From positions 1-64,000 of the forward strand of contig CAYNRX010000002.1 in the NCBI GenBank assembly GCA_964399965.1: DNA of 64,000 nt, written 5' to 3'. The translations under genes and the position numbers were made by a program. Of this stretch, positions 1 to 8,725 are shown piece after piece (the stretch's first letter is position 1; each line of letters starts with the position of its first letter). The notes below the pieces were generated by a model. That model saw only the letters and a program-made list of their open reading frames with translations, searched no databases and had not been told where the DNA came from. The stretch comes from UBA1381 sp964399965 (GTDB lineage Bacteria; Bacillota; Clostridia; UBA1381).

Positions 1-66
1 TTTCACCCTCGAGCTCCCCAGAATAAGGAAATAATTGTAAAACGCTGCCGCGTTTCGCAATTATTT
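1..66. mobile_element. Right end of hairpin-rich miniature element (copy 1, cut by window edge)
   Basis: This stretch matches the right-hand third of the elements at 3614-3893 and 51203-51415. It contains the end of the CTCGAG-type hairpin, the linker 'gaataaggaaataattgtaaaacgc' in near-identical form, and the terminal hairpin ending in GCAATTAT. The left part lies outside the window, so no target duplication can be checked. It stops about 15 bases before the ribosome binding site of the ligase gene. Confidence 0.75.
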
Positions 67-97
67 ATTTATGATTACAATAAAGGAGATGAATCCA

Positions 98-1402
98 ATG
101 GCGATGTATGAGCCGGAAATCGAACGTATGGACAGGGACGCCATACGCCGTCACCAGCTTGACAAGCTCAAATGGCAGGTCAACAGAGTGTATGAAAACG
201 TCCCCATGTACAGAGAACGCATGGACAAGGCAGGGGTAAAGCCGGAAGACATCAAGGAGCTGTCCGATCTGGCAAAGCTGCCATTTACCACCAAGCAGGA
301 TCTTCGGGATTATTACCCGTTTGAGCTGTTTGCCGTGCCGAAAAAGGACATAGTGCGCATACAGGCCTCCAGCGGCACCACCGGCCGTCAGATAGTGGCC
401 GGTTACACCAGAAACGATCTTGACAACTGGTACCGCGGTATGGCGCGCCAGCTGTATGCAGCCGGAGCCGATGAAAACTCCATCGTGCAGGTATCATACG
501 GCTACGGCCTCTTCACCGGCGGTCTCGGCGCCCACGGCGGCGCGGAAAAGATCGGGGCAATGGTAATACCTACATCCTCCGGCAATACAGAACGCCAGAT
601 ACGATTCATGTGCGACCTCGGCACGACCCATTTATGCTGTACTCCCTCCTATGCGATGTACCTGGGAGAGACCGTCAAGGAAATGGGCGTAAAGGATAAG
701 CTCAAATTGAAAGCGGGCATATTCGGCGCCGAGCCCTGGACAGAGGATATGCGCCACCAGATAGAGGAAAGCTTGGGTATAATGGCGCATGACGTATACG
801 GACTTACAGAGATATCCGGCCCCGGCGTATCATACGAATGCTCACAGCAGGAGGGTATGCACATCTGCGAGGATCTGTTCATCCCCGAGATAATCGATCC
901 CGATACCGGCGAGGTCCTGCCGGAGGGATCCTTCGGCGAGCTGGTATTCACGACCATCCTCAAGGAGGGTATGCCCCTTATGCGCTACCGTACAAGGGAT
1001 CTGTGTACGCTCGATTACACCCCCTGTAAATGCGGCCGTACCCATGTGCGCATGAGAAAACCGGCCGGCAGAACGGACGATATGCTCATTATCCGCGGAG
1101 TAAACGTATTCCCCTCACAGATAGAGGAGGTACTTTTGAAGATGGCCGGCCAGGTAACGCCGAATTACCAGATAACGGTAGACAGGGTAAACAACACCGA
1201 TACTCTGGACATAGACGTGGAAATGAGTCCGGAGATGTTCTCCGATGACGTTAAATCGGTAGAAGCCGTAGAACGGACGCTTGTTGCTCGTCTCAAGACG
1301 ACCTTGGGTATCAGAGCAAACGTCCACCTTGTAAACCCGAAATCCATCACCCGCAGCGAGGGCAAGGCCAAGCGCGTTATCGATAAAAGAAAGCTGCACT
1401 AA
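98..1402 (+). CDS. paaK: Phenylacetate-CoA ligase family protein (AMP-forming)
   Basis: The protein (434 aa) is an adenylate-forming ligase that would join an aryl acid such as phenylacetate or indoleacetate to CoA via an acyl-AMP. The phosphate-binding loop SSGTTG lies at residues 91-96, the YGLTE motif at 234-238 and the C-terminal hinge RTDDMLIIRG at 325-334. A PCKCG cysteine pair lies just before the hinge. The start at 98 is chosen because AAAGGAG ends 10 bases before it; the upstream ATGs at 71 and 89 have no usable spacing. An ACT-domain gene follows by 24 bases. In anaerobes this pair commonly accompanies indolepyruvate oxidoreductase genes, which would lie left of the window. The exact substrate is unknown. 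Confidence 0.92.
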   Translation: MAMYEPEIERMDRDAIRRHQLDKLKWQVNRVYENVPMYRERMDKAGVKPEDIKELSDLAKLPFTTKQDLRDYYPFELFAVPKKDIVRIQASSGTTGRQIVAGYTRNDLDNWYRGMARQLYAAGADENSIVQVSYGYGLFTGGLGAHGGAEKIGAMVIPTSSGNTERQIRFMCDLGTTHLCCTPSYAMYLGETVKEMGVKDKLKLKAGIFGAEPWTEDMRHQIEESLGIMAHDVYGLTEISGPGVSYECSQQEGMHICEDLFIPEIIDPDTGEVLPEGSFGELVFTTILKEGMPLMRYRTRDLCTLDYTPCKCGRTHVRMRKPAGRTDDMLIIRGVNVFPSQIEEVLLKMAGQVTPNYQITVDRVNNTDTLDIDVEMSPEMFSDDVKSVEAVERTLVARLKTTLGIRANVHLVNPKSITRSEGKAKRVIDKRKLH

Positions 1403-1426
1403 TTATTCATACGGGAGGGATACGAA

Positions 1427-1861
1427 ATGAAATTTATAAAGCAGATATCCATTTTTGTGGAAAATAAGCACGGAAGACTGGCGGAGATACTCGGTATCAT
1501 CGGCAAAAACAATATTGATATAAGCGCACTGTCCATTGCCGATACCACCGATTTCGGTATCCTGCGCATGATAGTGAACGATCCCCAGAGAGCGTATGAG
1601 CTTTTAAAGAATGAAGGTCTGGCAGTTAAGATAACAGATGTTATCGCCCTGGCCGTCAAGGATTCCCCGGGCGGACTGTTCGGCGAAGTGGAAAAGCTCA
1701 AAAATGCTAATGTGAATATCGAATATATGTACGCCTTTATTGGCAAGAGCGATGAAGGCGCGATGGTCATCGTCCGCGTGGATAATCCCGAAGAAGCTAT
1801 GAAAGCTCTCAAGGACACCGATGTGCATCTGGTAGAAGCCGAGGACGTTTACCGGCTGTAA
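1427..1861 (+). CDS. ACT domain-containing protein (tandem ACT)
   Basis: This 144-aa cytosolic protein consists of two ACT folds, roughly residues 3-70 and 72-140, with no catalytic domain. The first begins KQISIFVENKHGRLAEI, a typical ACT beta-alpha start, and the second contains SPGGLFGEVEKL. ACT domains bind amino acids or related small molecules. It is probably the ligand sensor partnered with the upstream aryl-CoA ligase, with which it appears co-transcribed. The Shine-Dalgarno GGGAGG is well placed before ATG 1427. No enzymatic activity is expected. Confidence 0.88.
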   Translation: MKFIKQISIFVENKHGRLAEILGIIGKNNIDISALSIADTTDFGILRMIVNDPQRAYELLKNEGLAVKITDVIALAVKDSPGGLFGEVEKLKNANVNIEYMYAFIGKSDEGAMVIVRVDNPEEAMKALKDTDVHLVEAEDVYRL

Positions 1862-1867
1862 ACTATC

Positions 1868-1906
1868 AAAACCGCCCGTATACCATTGGTATGCGGACGG
1901 TTTTTT
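1868..1906 (+). terminator. Rho-independent terminator of the ligase-ACT operon
   Basis: An inverted repeat pairs AAACCGCCCGTATACC with GTATGCGGACGGTTT around a short ATTG loop and is followed by six T. It lies just past the ACT stop codon. Confidence 0.8.
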
Positions 1907-1916
1907 ACATCATGTA

Positions 1917-1961
1917 AAAAAGAGCCGAAACCCATTTTTACGGGTCTCCGGCTCTTTTTCT
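1917..1961 (-). terminator. Terminator of the isomerase gene (minus strand)
   Basis: Read on the minus strand, AGAGCCGGAGACCCG pairs with the TGGGTTTCGGCTCT arm and is followed by six T. It lies 6 bases past the isomerase stop, back to back with the plus-strand terminator. Confidence 0.78.
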
Positions 1962-1966
1962 CGTTT

Positions 1967-3385
1967 TTATCTGGTAACGATATCCACAGGAACGTTGAAT
2001 ATCTTCGCCACCTTCAAAATGGTGTCGATATGTCTGCCGGTAGCAGCCGCAAAGTGATGCGTGGTGCCGCATTCGCTCCAGCGGGTCACAAACTCCCTGG
2101 CGCCGCAGGTGAAACGCGTTCTCATATTGGTATCGCCGAAGGAGAGTATCTTGCCCTCCTCGTTCACGCCCTCGGCCACGATAAACTTGAAGTTTCCGTC
2201 GCCGTCCTGGGTGATAGCAAGATAAGTAACAGGGCCTGTATACGGATAGAACTGCGTCAGATATCCGCCGCCGGTCTTGCCGTGGAATACCTTAACGATC
2301 TTCATTGTCGGCTTCTTATCGGAAATGTCGGCGTCACCCGAGCCGCTGTGGCCGATGATGGCGATATCGTCGTTAAAATCTATCGAATACATCTCCGCCA
2401 GCTGGCCGGTTCCGGATATGGTCTTTAAGATACTCATCGCCATAGCGACCTTCATATCGCCCTCAACGGCGCAAGCCGTGCCCTGCTTGATAAGCATGGA
2501 GAATGCAGGGATGAGCATACTGTCAAGCACGCCTGCCTTGCCGGTGGCAAAGCCGTCGTAATGAGAAGCGATAAGGCCGAGCTTCTCGTCCTTTACCCAC
2601 TGCTCAAAGGCAACCACGTATTTTGCCATTTCCCATACCTCTTCAAGGCTGCCGCCGCCCTCGATATCGAAGGTATCAAGGATATCCTGAGCCTTGGCAC
2701 GGATAGCGTCCTCATCGGTGATATCGTCAGCGATGGCCCACATCTTTTCCCAGTCGAACTGCTTGGTATACAGGTGCATTCTTCTGTAGAGGTTCGATTC
2801 GTCTATGTAAAGATCCATCATGCCGGGATAGGGTCTGCCTATCTGGGCAATGTTGGTGTCTCTGAAACGTCTTCTGGTCTGAGCGGCGCGGCACCACTCG
2901 TCGATCTCCTTCTGCACGCCGGGGTCTCCGCCCTCGACAACGCCGGTGATAACGGCGTGACGCTTACCGTATCTTTCCAGGTCTGCTACCATCTCGCCGA
3001 CAGCTCCGCAGGCGTAGCCCTCGCCGAGCCAAGAAGCGATATCGGTGTGATCGTAATCGAGAGCCTTTAATTTCTGGATATTCACCAGCACTACCGGCAC
3101 ATCCAGATCCTTTACGGCCGGAAGCATGTTATAGGAGGTGGCATAGGTCAGAAGCTGCAAAAATACCAGGTCGACATCCGCTGCACGGAAAAGATCCCCG
3201 GCCGCCTGCGACTGCTCCTTTGTCGTTACCATGCCTCCATCGATGATCTCCACCGTATCGGGAAGCGTTTTCTTAAACGCCGCATACTGCGCCTCAAATT
3301 CCGGCACCAGCGACGGGAACTGCGGCAGATATGCTCCCAGAGCGATGGAGAATACGCCGATCTTCGCTTTCGTGTTCACTAACAT
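1967..3385 (-). CDS. L-arabinose/L-fucose isomerase family protein
   Basis: This 472-aa protein belongs to the L-fucose/L-arabinose isomerase superfamily, Mn2+-dependent aldose-ketose isomerases of about 470-500 aa. Family-like acidic and histidine positions are visible in AVEGDMKVAMAM, LAEMYSIDF, IIGHSGSGD and CGTTHHFAAATGRH. The N-terminal part starts AKIGVFSIALGAYLPQFP, typical of AraA-like proteins. The start at 3385 follows AGGAGA with good spacing; an open extension to 3457 has no ribosome binding site. Since araB and araD are at 40-42 kb and no other isomerase is seen, arabinose is the likeliest substrate, but fucose or another sugar cannot be excluded. It is monocistronic between its own promoter and terminator. 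Confidence 0.85.
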   Translation of the reverse strand: MLVNTKAKIGVFSIALGAYLPQFPSLVPEFEAQYAAFKKTLPDTVEIIDGGMVTTKEQSQAAGDLFRAADVDLVFLQLLTYATSYNMLPAVKDLDVPVVLVNIQKLKALDYDHTDIASWLGEGYACGAVGEMVADLERYGKRHAVITGVVEGGDPGVQKEIDEWCRAAQTRRRFRDTNIAQIGRPYPGMMDLYIDESNLYRRMHLYTKQFDWEKMWAIADDITDEDAIRAKAQDILDTFDIEGGGSLEEVWEMAKYVVAFEQWVKDEKLGLIASHYDGFATGKAGVLDSMLIPAFSMLIKQGTACAVEGDMKVAMAMSILKTISGTGQLAEMYSIDFNDDIAIIGHSGSGDADISDKKPTMKIVKVFHGKTGGGYLTQFYPYTGPVTYLAITQDGDGNFKFIVAEGVNEEGKILSFGDTNMRTRFTCGAREFVTRWSECGTTHHFAAATGRHIDTILKVAKIFNVPVDIVTR

Positions 3386-3465
3386 AATTTCGTCTCCTCT
3401 CAAAATTCTTTTCGGCAGCGTCAGACGCCCCGTGCGGAAAATTTTCTTCTCCGCCATACATATCT

Positions 3466-3494
3466 ATTATAACACCAAAAGCAGGTTTAGGCAA
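3466..3494 (-). promoter_or_regulatory. Sigma-A type promoter of the isomerase gene
   Basis: On the minus strand TTGCCT, a 17-base spacer and a perfect TATAAT lie about 80 bases upstream of the isomerase start. Confidence 0.75.
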
Positions 3495-3568
3495 GATGTT
3501 TTGTAAATTTTTTTGGAAATCAGCTTTATTTTTTACCGCTTGTTTAGCCAACTTTTACATATCCGGCC

Positions 3569-3597
3569 TTGACAGCCATCTTACTTTATTGTAAAAT
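3569..3597 (+). promoter_or_regulatory. Sigma-A type promoter of the LRR-SLH-transglutaminase gene
   Basis: TTGACA, 17 bases, TAAAAT. The expected transcription start (about 3604) coincides with the left target duplication of the mobile element, so the element forms most of the 5' leader. Confidence 0.7.
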
Positions 3598-3613
3598 GTA
3601 TATAACAGATAAA

Positions 3614-3893
3614 TAGTCAATTGCGAAACCTTTTCGCAATTGATTTCTGGCTAAGGAAGAAAATAAAAGTTCCGTTGATTGGCGGTCTAAAGACCGCTGA
3701 AACTTTTATTTTCGCAATTTTTGACGCATTTTCAGCATTTTTGCTTTGCAAAAATCGGCAGCAAGCTGCCGACCGCGCCGTCTTGCGCGGTGCGCATGTA
3801 GTCAAAAATTGATTGGAATTCGAGGGTTTCACCCTCGAGCTCCCAAGAATAAGGAAATAATTGTAAAACGCTTTCGCGTTTTGCAATTATCTA
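3614..3893. mobile_element. Hairpin-rich miniature inverted-repeat element (copy 2, 280 bp)
   Basis: The element begins TAGTCAATTGCGAAAC and ends in the near inverse of TAGATAATTGCAAAAC, imperfect terminal inverted repeats. It is flanked by the 10-bp direct repeat AACAGATAAA (3604-3613 and 3894-3903), as expected of a target-site duplication. Inside are successive hairpins: the left-end palindrome, an AAAATAAAAGTT arm pair, a CAATTTTTGAC/GTCAAAAATTG stem, a CGAGGG/CCCTCG stem and the right-end palindrome. Compared with copy 3 it carries about 66 extra bases (near 3727-3793) within the CAATTTTTGAC stem. There is no transposase ORF. Confidence 0.8.
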
Positions 3894-3923
3894 AACAGAT
3901 AAAACCTTAAAGGAGGGGATCTT

Positions 3924-6413
3924 GTGAAAAAATTTGCAGTATGTTTGTTTTTTGCTCTCATAGCGTCAGCTGTGGTCGTTTTTGCCGAAGGCGAATGGCA
4001 GATGTTTGAAAACGGCGACGGCACGCTGACAATAAACGGCTATATCGGCTCTGAAGAGCACATCACCGTCCCTGCTACGATCAACGGTATGCCGGTCAGC
4101 GATATTGCCCCCGCAACGCTTTTGGAGGCCTCAAAAACGGCGGTATCCTTTGCTATTGAGCCGGGCCTTACATTCCTGTCCGAGGAGGCCGGCGTGCTCT
4201 ACTGGGCGCCCTATGAGGACGTACCTGAGCAAAAGGTGGTCTTTGCCTACCCCAAGGCCTCGCCCAATGAGGAATATTACGTGCCCGACTATGTCCGCGA
4301 TTTTGAATGGGACGTCTGCGCCGGGGCGGTATCGCTCAAGCGATTATCCCTGCCGACGCGTCTTGTAAGCATCAGCGACCGCGCATTTTCCGACTGCGCC
4401 GCCCTGGAGGAGATAGTCTTCCGCGGCGATTTCTGCCTGCCGTTCGGCGAGTACGTCGATGAGGAGGGATATTTCCGCGATGAGGCGACTGACGCTTATA
4501 TCCCCGGCGGCCTGTATATCGGCGAAAACGCCTTTTCCGGCTGCACTGCCCTTCGGCAGCTTGTTCTGCCCGAGGGCGTAAGCGGCCTTGGCTTTGGGGC
4601 CTTTTCCGGCTGCACCTCGCTGAGAACGGCCGTTCTGCCGGAAACCCTGGAAAATTTGGGGGATAATCCCGGCACAAGCCGCATCTTCTACGATTGCCCC
4701 AATCTTACCGTCTACGGTGTATCGGGTTCTGCGGCCGAGGGCTTCTGCTCGCTTTCAGCTCTGCCCTTTATAGGAGCGGACAGCTGGGCGGAAGCAAAGG
4801 CGGCGGCAGATGAAGCCCTTGACGATATACCCTCGGGCGGCGACGTCGTCTCCGGCGATACGCCCTCGGAGTGGGCGATCCCGGAGGTGAATGCTGCCCG
4901 CGTCAACGGCCTTATCCCCTCGGAGCTTGACTCGGCCTACACACAACCGATAACGCGTCGGGAATTTTGCCTGCTCGTATCGGCCTACTGCGATAAGCTG
5001 GGCATAGCAGAGGGAACAGCTGCTGTTTCCTTTACCGATACCTCCGACCCGGCCGTATTGAAGGCTGCATCGCTGGGCGTTATCAACGGCTATCCCGATG
5101 GCACATTCGCCCCCGACCGCTCCATAACGCGCAGCGAAGCGGCGGCAATGCTTTCACGCACGGCCGCCCTCAGCGGCGACAGCCCCAATGCGCCCTACGC
5201 CGGTTTTGACGACCAGGATCTCTTCGGCTGGGCGCAGGAAAATATCGAGTTTATTTCCTGCTGCATAGACATAAACGGCGCTAAGGCCGTCATGGGCGGC
5301 GTTGGCAATAACCTTTTCGATCCGGCAGGCAATTACACGCGTGAGCAGGCGATATTGACGTTCCAGCGGCTCTACCGCTTTGCCGAAGCCGTAAACCGTC
5401 CCTTATATCCCGGAGAGACCCCGGTGGAGCTGGCGCACGATGTTTGGGTCGCCTTTGACGGCAAAACGCTCAACTTTACCAATATCACCGCCGAGGGCGA
5501 TCATACGGTATATATAACAGTGCCGGGCAATCTCAATTTCACCGGAGTCCTCAAAAGCGATGTGGTGACCCCGGTAAACGGGGAAATAAGCTACGACATA
5601 TCGGATATGGAAAGCGGCCATTATAAGGTGGAGCTGCGCCAAAGCGGGGAACTTACCGCCTCCGCACCACTGACGCGGCCATCCCGCCCGGGGATATTCT
5701 CCGCTCCTCCCCAATTCCCGCCGACGACTATCGTTGATATATACAAGGACAACGATCACGGCTATCTGATGCCGTATCCTTCCTATGAGTACAATAAGAC
5801 GATGTTCGATGAGCATACTCCGCCCGCGCCGGGAGAATACCTGGAGCCAACGCTCTACGCCCAGTCGGATGATCCAGATATCGCCGCCCTGGCCGCAAGC
5901 ATTACCGCCGGCCTTACCAGCGACTACGACAAGGCGTCCGCCGTCTATGACTGGCTGGGGGAAAATATCGCCTACGACTACGAGACCTACAACGCCCAGG
6001 CCGACCGCCCGCAGGACGCCATCTCAGTGCTCAGCCAGCGTTCGGCAGTCTGCGAAGGGTATTCCCAGCTTGCCTCCGCCCTGCTGCGTTCTGTGGGCGT
6101 CCCGACAAGATGCGTCCACGGTTCGCCGGTGGTCAACTACGGCCTCGGCCAGACGGATGACGACTGGATATATATTTTAATGAACGGCGGCAATGAGGAG
6201 ACGGGGGAATATCTCCCCGCTTGGCACGCCTGGAACGAGGTCTGGGTCGGCGACCGCTGGATCATAATGGACGCTACCTGGGGACGGGTGCAGGACACAG
6301 AAAACTGGGACGATTTCTACACCCAGCGCGACTACTTTGATCCCTCGCTGTGGAAGTTTTCCTACTCGCATATTATCCTTGGTTATGAGGACGAAATACC
6401 GCGTTATCAGTAA
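3924..6413 (+). CDS. Secreted LRR / S-layer homology / transglutaminase-like protein
   Basis: This 829-aa exported protein has an N-terminal signal peptide (MKKFAVCLFFALIASAVVVFA). BspA-type leucine-rich repeats follow (about 130-290, with repeated AFSGCTAL/AFSGCTSL), then three S-layer homology motifs (about 320-490, e.g. GVINGYPDGTFAPDRSITR), which would anchor it to the cell wall. A C-terminal transglutaminase-like domain (about 645-815) has a plausible catalytic triad Cys710 (SAVCEGYS), His768 (WHAWNEVW) and Asp783 (IMDATWG). It probably acts as a surface protease or crosslinker. Translation starts at GTG 3924 after AAAGGAGGGG. The 5' leader is almost entirely the inserted element at 3614-3893. 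The biological substrate is unknown. Confidence 0.85.
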   Translation: MKKFAVCLFFALIASAVVVFAEGEWQMFENGDGTLTINGYIGSEEHITVPATINGMPVSDIAPATLLEASKTAVSFAIEPGLTFLSEEAGVLYWAPYEDVPEQKVVFAYPKASPNEEYYVPDYVRDFEWDVCAGAVSLKRLSLPTRLVSISDRAFSDCAALEEIVFRGDFCLPFGEYVDEEGYFRDEATDAYIPGGLYIGENAFSGCTALRQLVLPEGVSGLGFGAFSGCTSLRTAVLPETLENLGDNPGTSRIFYDCPNLTVYGVSGSAAEGFCSLSALPFIGADSWAEAKAAADEALDDIPSGGDVVSGDTPSEWAIPEVNAARVNGLIPSELDSAYTQPITRREFCLLVSAYCDKLGIAEGTAAVSFTDTSDPAVLKAASLGVINGYPDGTFAPDRSITRSEAAAMLSRTAALSGDSPNAPYAGFDDQDLFGWAQENIEFISCCIDINGAKAVMGGVGNNLFDPAGNYTREQAILTFQRLYRFAEAVNRPLYPGETPVELAHDVWVAFDGKTLNFTNITAEGDHTVYITVPGNLNFTGVLKSDVVTPVNGEISYDISDMESGHYKVELRQSGELTASAPLTRPSRPGIFSAPPQFPPTTIVDIYKDNDHGYLMPYPSYEYNKTMFDEHTPPAPGEYLEPTLYAQSDDPDIAALAASITAGLTSDYDKASAVYDWLGENIAYDYETYNAQADRPQDAISVLSQRSAVCEGYSQLASALLRSVGVPTRCVHGSPVVNYGLGQTDDDWIYILMNGGNEETGEYLPAWHAWNEVWVGDRWIIMDATWGRVQDTENWDDFYTQRDYFDPSLWKFSYSHIILGYEDEIPRYQ

Positions 6414-6420
6414 ACAAAAA

Positions 6421-6454
6421 GACAGGGGTTCGCTTGACGGCGGCCCCTGTTTTG
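6421..6454 (+). terminator. Terminator after the LRR-SLH gene
   Basis: ACAGGGG pairs with CCCCTGT around an approximately 18-base loop and is followed by four T, just past the stop codon. Confidence 0.6.
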
Positions 6455-6526
6455 CATCAAGTTTGACATTTTCGACAAATTTTTGTTACATAAAAATAAT
6501 TTTTAGCGCAAATTATATAAAAACAC

Positions 6527-6555
6527 TTGACGGTTCTGTATTTTCGGTGTAAAAT
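6527..6555 (+). promoter_or_regulatory. Sigma-A type promoter of hppA
   Basis: TTGACG, 17 bases, TAAAAT, about 60 bases upstream of the hppA start. Confidence 0.72.
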
Positions 6556-6615
6556 ATTAGTATATATTACTGCGGTGCATACCGCAAATAACAACAAAGG
6601 AGGATGGTTTCTGTT

Positions 6616-8706
6616 ATGGAAAAATTTATCCAGAATTATGCGCCGTTTACGGTGCTGGCGGCGGCAGTTATTGCACTGCTGTTTGCCGCTTACAAGTTCG
6701 TATCGGTCAAGAAAATGCCCGAGGGCAGCGAGCTGATGTCCTCAATATCGGCCAAGATACGAAAGGGTGCGATGGCCTATCTCAAACGCCAATACAAAAC
6801 GGTAGGCATATTCTTCATTATCATGGTCGTAATATTGGCAGCTTTGGCGGCGGCAGGGATGCTTACCTGGTTCGTGCCGTTTGCCTTTGTGACCGGCGGC
6901 TTTTTCTCCGGGCTTTCGGGCTTTGTGGGCATGAAAATAGCTACCTACGCCAACACCCGCACAGCCTGCGGGGCGCAGAAGGGGCTAAATCACGGGCTGA
7001 AGATAGCTTTCTCCTCCGGCACTGTTATGGGTATGACGGTGGTCGGCCTGGGGCTGTTCGATATCAGCGTATGGTTCTGCCTTTTAAAATTCGTATTCGG
7101 TCTTGGCGTTGAGGATATCATGTCGGCGATGCTCACCTTCGGCATGGGCGCAAGCTCCATGGCTCTGTTCGCCCGTGTGGGCGGCGGTATCTTCACCAAA
7201 GCCGCCGATGTCGGCGCGGATCTTGTGGGCAAGGTGGAAGCCGGGATCCCCGAGGACGATCCCCGAAATCCCGCCGTTATCGCCGACAACGTGGGCGACA
7301 ATGTGGGCGATGTAGCCGGAATGGGTGCTGACCTTTATGAATCCTATGTCGGCTCCATCATCTCCTGCGGAGCGTTGGCGGCGGCTGCGGGACTGGGGCT
7401 GTACGGGGTGCTTTTGCCGATGCTCATATCCGGGATAGGGATACTTTCCTCAATATTCGGGACGTTTTTCGTCAGCACCAAGGAAGGCGCAGACCAGAAA
7501 TCGCTTCTCGGCTCGCTGCGGCGCGGAACATACACCGCTTCGATATTAGCGGCCGTTTTGAGCGGCATTCTTATATGGTTCCTGCTGCCTGATAACCGCG
7601 GCGTATTTTGGGCGGTCATATCGGGTCTGGTAGCGGGCGTACTGATCGGTTTCTTCACCGAATATTACACCTCCGATTCCTACAAGCCGACACAGAAGCT
7701 TGCCGCTTCCTCGGAAACGGGCAGCGCAACGATAATCATCGATGGCCTGTCGCTGGGGATGCTTTCCACGGCGATACCGGTAATAATAATCGGTATATCG
7801 GTACTTATCAGCTACTTTACCGCCGGCGGTATGGAGAGCTTCGACCAGGGCTTGTACGGCGTAGGCCTATCGGCTGTGGGAATGCTTTCCACACTGGGGA
7901 TAACGCTTGCCACCGACGCATACGGCCCTGTAGCCGATAATGCAGGCGGTATAGCGGAAATGGCCGGGCTTGACAAATCTGTCCGCGCCAGAACCGACGC
8001 TCTCGATTCGCTCGGGAATACGACAGCCGCCACCGGAAAGGGCTTCGCGATAGGCTCGGCGGCACTTACAGCGTTGGCATTGATAGTTTCCTACACGGAC
8101 AAAATAGAATCACTGGGCATGACGCTCGACCTTAGGCTCACCAATCCCACGGTACTTATCGGCCTTTTCGTGGGTGCAATGCTGCCGTTTTTATTCAGCG
8201 CGCTGACGATGAAAGCAGTCGGACGGGCGGCTCAGAAGATAGTTGTCGAGGTAAGACGGCAGTTCAGAGAGATCAAAGGGCTTATGCAGGGCAAGGCAGA
8301 GGCCGATTATGAGACCTGCGTTGATATCTGCACCAAATCTTCCCTGCACGAAATGATCCTCCCGGCGGCTCTGGGCGTTCTCGCTCCGCTTATAGTGGGA
8401 TTGACGCTCGGCGCCAACGGCGTTGTGGGAATGCTCGGCGGCTCGCTCGTGAGCGGTTTCGTATTGGCGATAATGATGGCCAATTCCGGCGGCAGCTGGG
8501 ATAATGCCAAGAAGTATATAGAAGCCGGACATCACGGCGGCAAGGGCTCTGACAACCACAAAGCGGCCGTTGTCGGCGATACCGTCGGCGATCCGTTCAA
8601 GGATACCTCCGGCCCCTCGGTAAACATTCTTATCAAGCTGTTGAGCATGGTATCGATAGTGTTTGCCGCTCTGGTAGTGCAGTACGGCGGCTTCGGGATA
8701 TTCTGA
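6616..8706 (+). CDS. hppA: Membrane-bound ion-pumping pyrophosphatase (K+-dependent type)
   Basis: The 696-aa polytopic membrane enzyme couples hydrolysis of pyrophosphate to export of H+ or Na+. Substrate and Mg2+ binding motifs are present: DVGADLVGKVE at 198-208 and DNVGDNVGD at 224-232, with a second acidic set near the C terminus (VVGDTVGDPFKDTSGP). The stretch GNTTAATGKG at 467-476 has Ala471 and Gly474, the signature of the K+-dependent subfamily; the K+-independent enzymes have Lys and Thr there. Both H+ and Na+ pumps occur in that subfamily, so the ion cannot be assigned. Start 6616 is chosen because AAAGGAGG lies 12 bases upstream; ATG 6604 overlaps it. The gene is monocistronic. 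Confidence 0.96.
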   Translation: MEKFIQNYAPFTVLAAAVIALLFAAYKFVSVKKMPEGSELMSSISAKIRKGAMAYLKRQYKTVGIFFIIMVVILAALAAAGMLTWFVPFAFVTGGFFSGLSGFVGMKIATYANTRTACGAQKGLNHGLKIAFSSGTVMGMTVVGLGLFDISVWFCLLKFVFGLGVEDIMSAMLTFGMGASSMALFARVGGGIFTKAADVGADLVGKVEAGIPEDDPRNPAVIADNVGDNVGDVAGMGADLYESYVGSIISCGALAAAAGLGLYGVLLPMLISGIGILSSIFGTFFVSTKEGADQKSLLGSLRRGTYTASILAAVLSGILIWFLLPDNRGVFWAVISGLVAGVLIGFFTEYYTSDSYKPTQKLAASSETGSATIIIDGLSLGMLSTAIPVIIIGISVLISYFTAGGMESFDQGLYGVGLSAVGMLSTLGITLATDAYGPVADNAGGIAEMAGLDKSVRARTDALDSLGNTTAATGKGFAIGSAALTALALIVSYTDKIESLGMTLDLRLTNPTVLIGLFVGAMLPFLFSALTMKAVGRAAQKIVVEVRRQFREIKGLMQGKAEADYETCVDICTKSSLHEMILPAALGVLAPLIVGLTLGANGVVGMLGGSLVSGFVLAIMMANSGGSWDNAKKYIEAGHHGGKGSDNHKAAVVGDTVGDPFKDTSGPSVNILIKLLSMVSIVFAALVVQYGGFGIF

Positions 8707-8725
8707 TAAATAATTTAATACAATA

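Noticed and set aside
2561..3070. Plus-strand 169-aa ORF within the isomerase gene
   Set aside because: It is antisense to a well-recognised isomerase and shows no start signals or domain.
6616..8706. Assigning hppA as a Na+ pump
   Set aside because: The K+-dependent signature is clear, but H+ and Na+ pumps share it and the deciding residues could not be aligned safely by eye.
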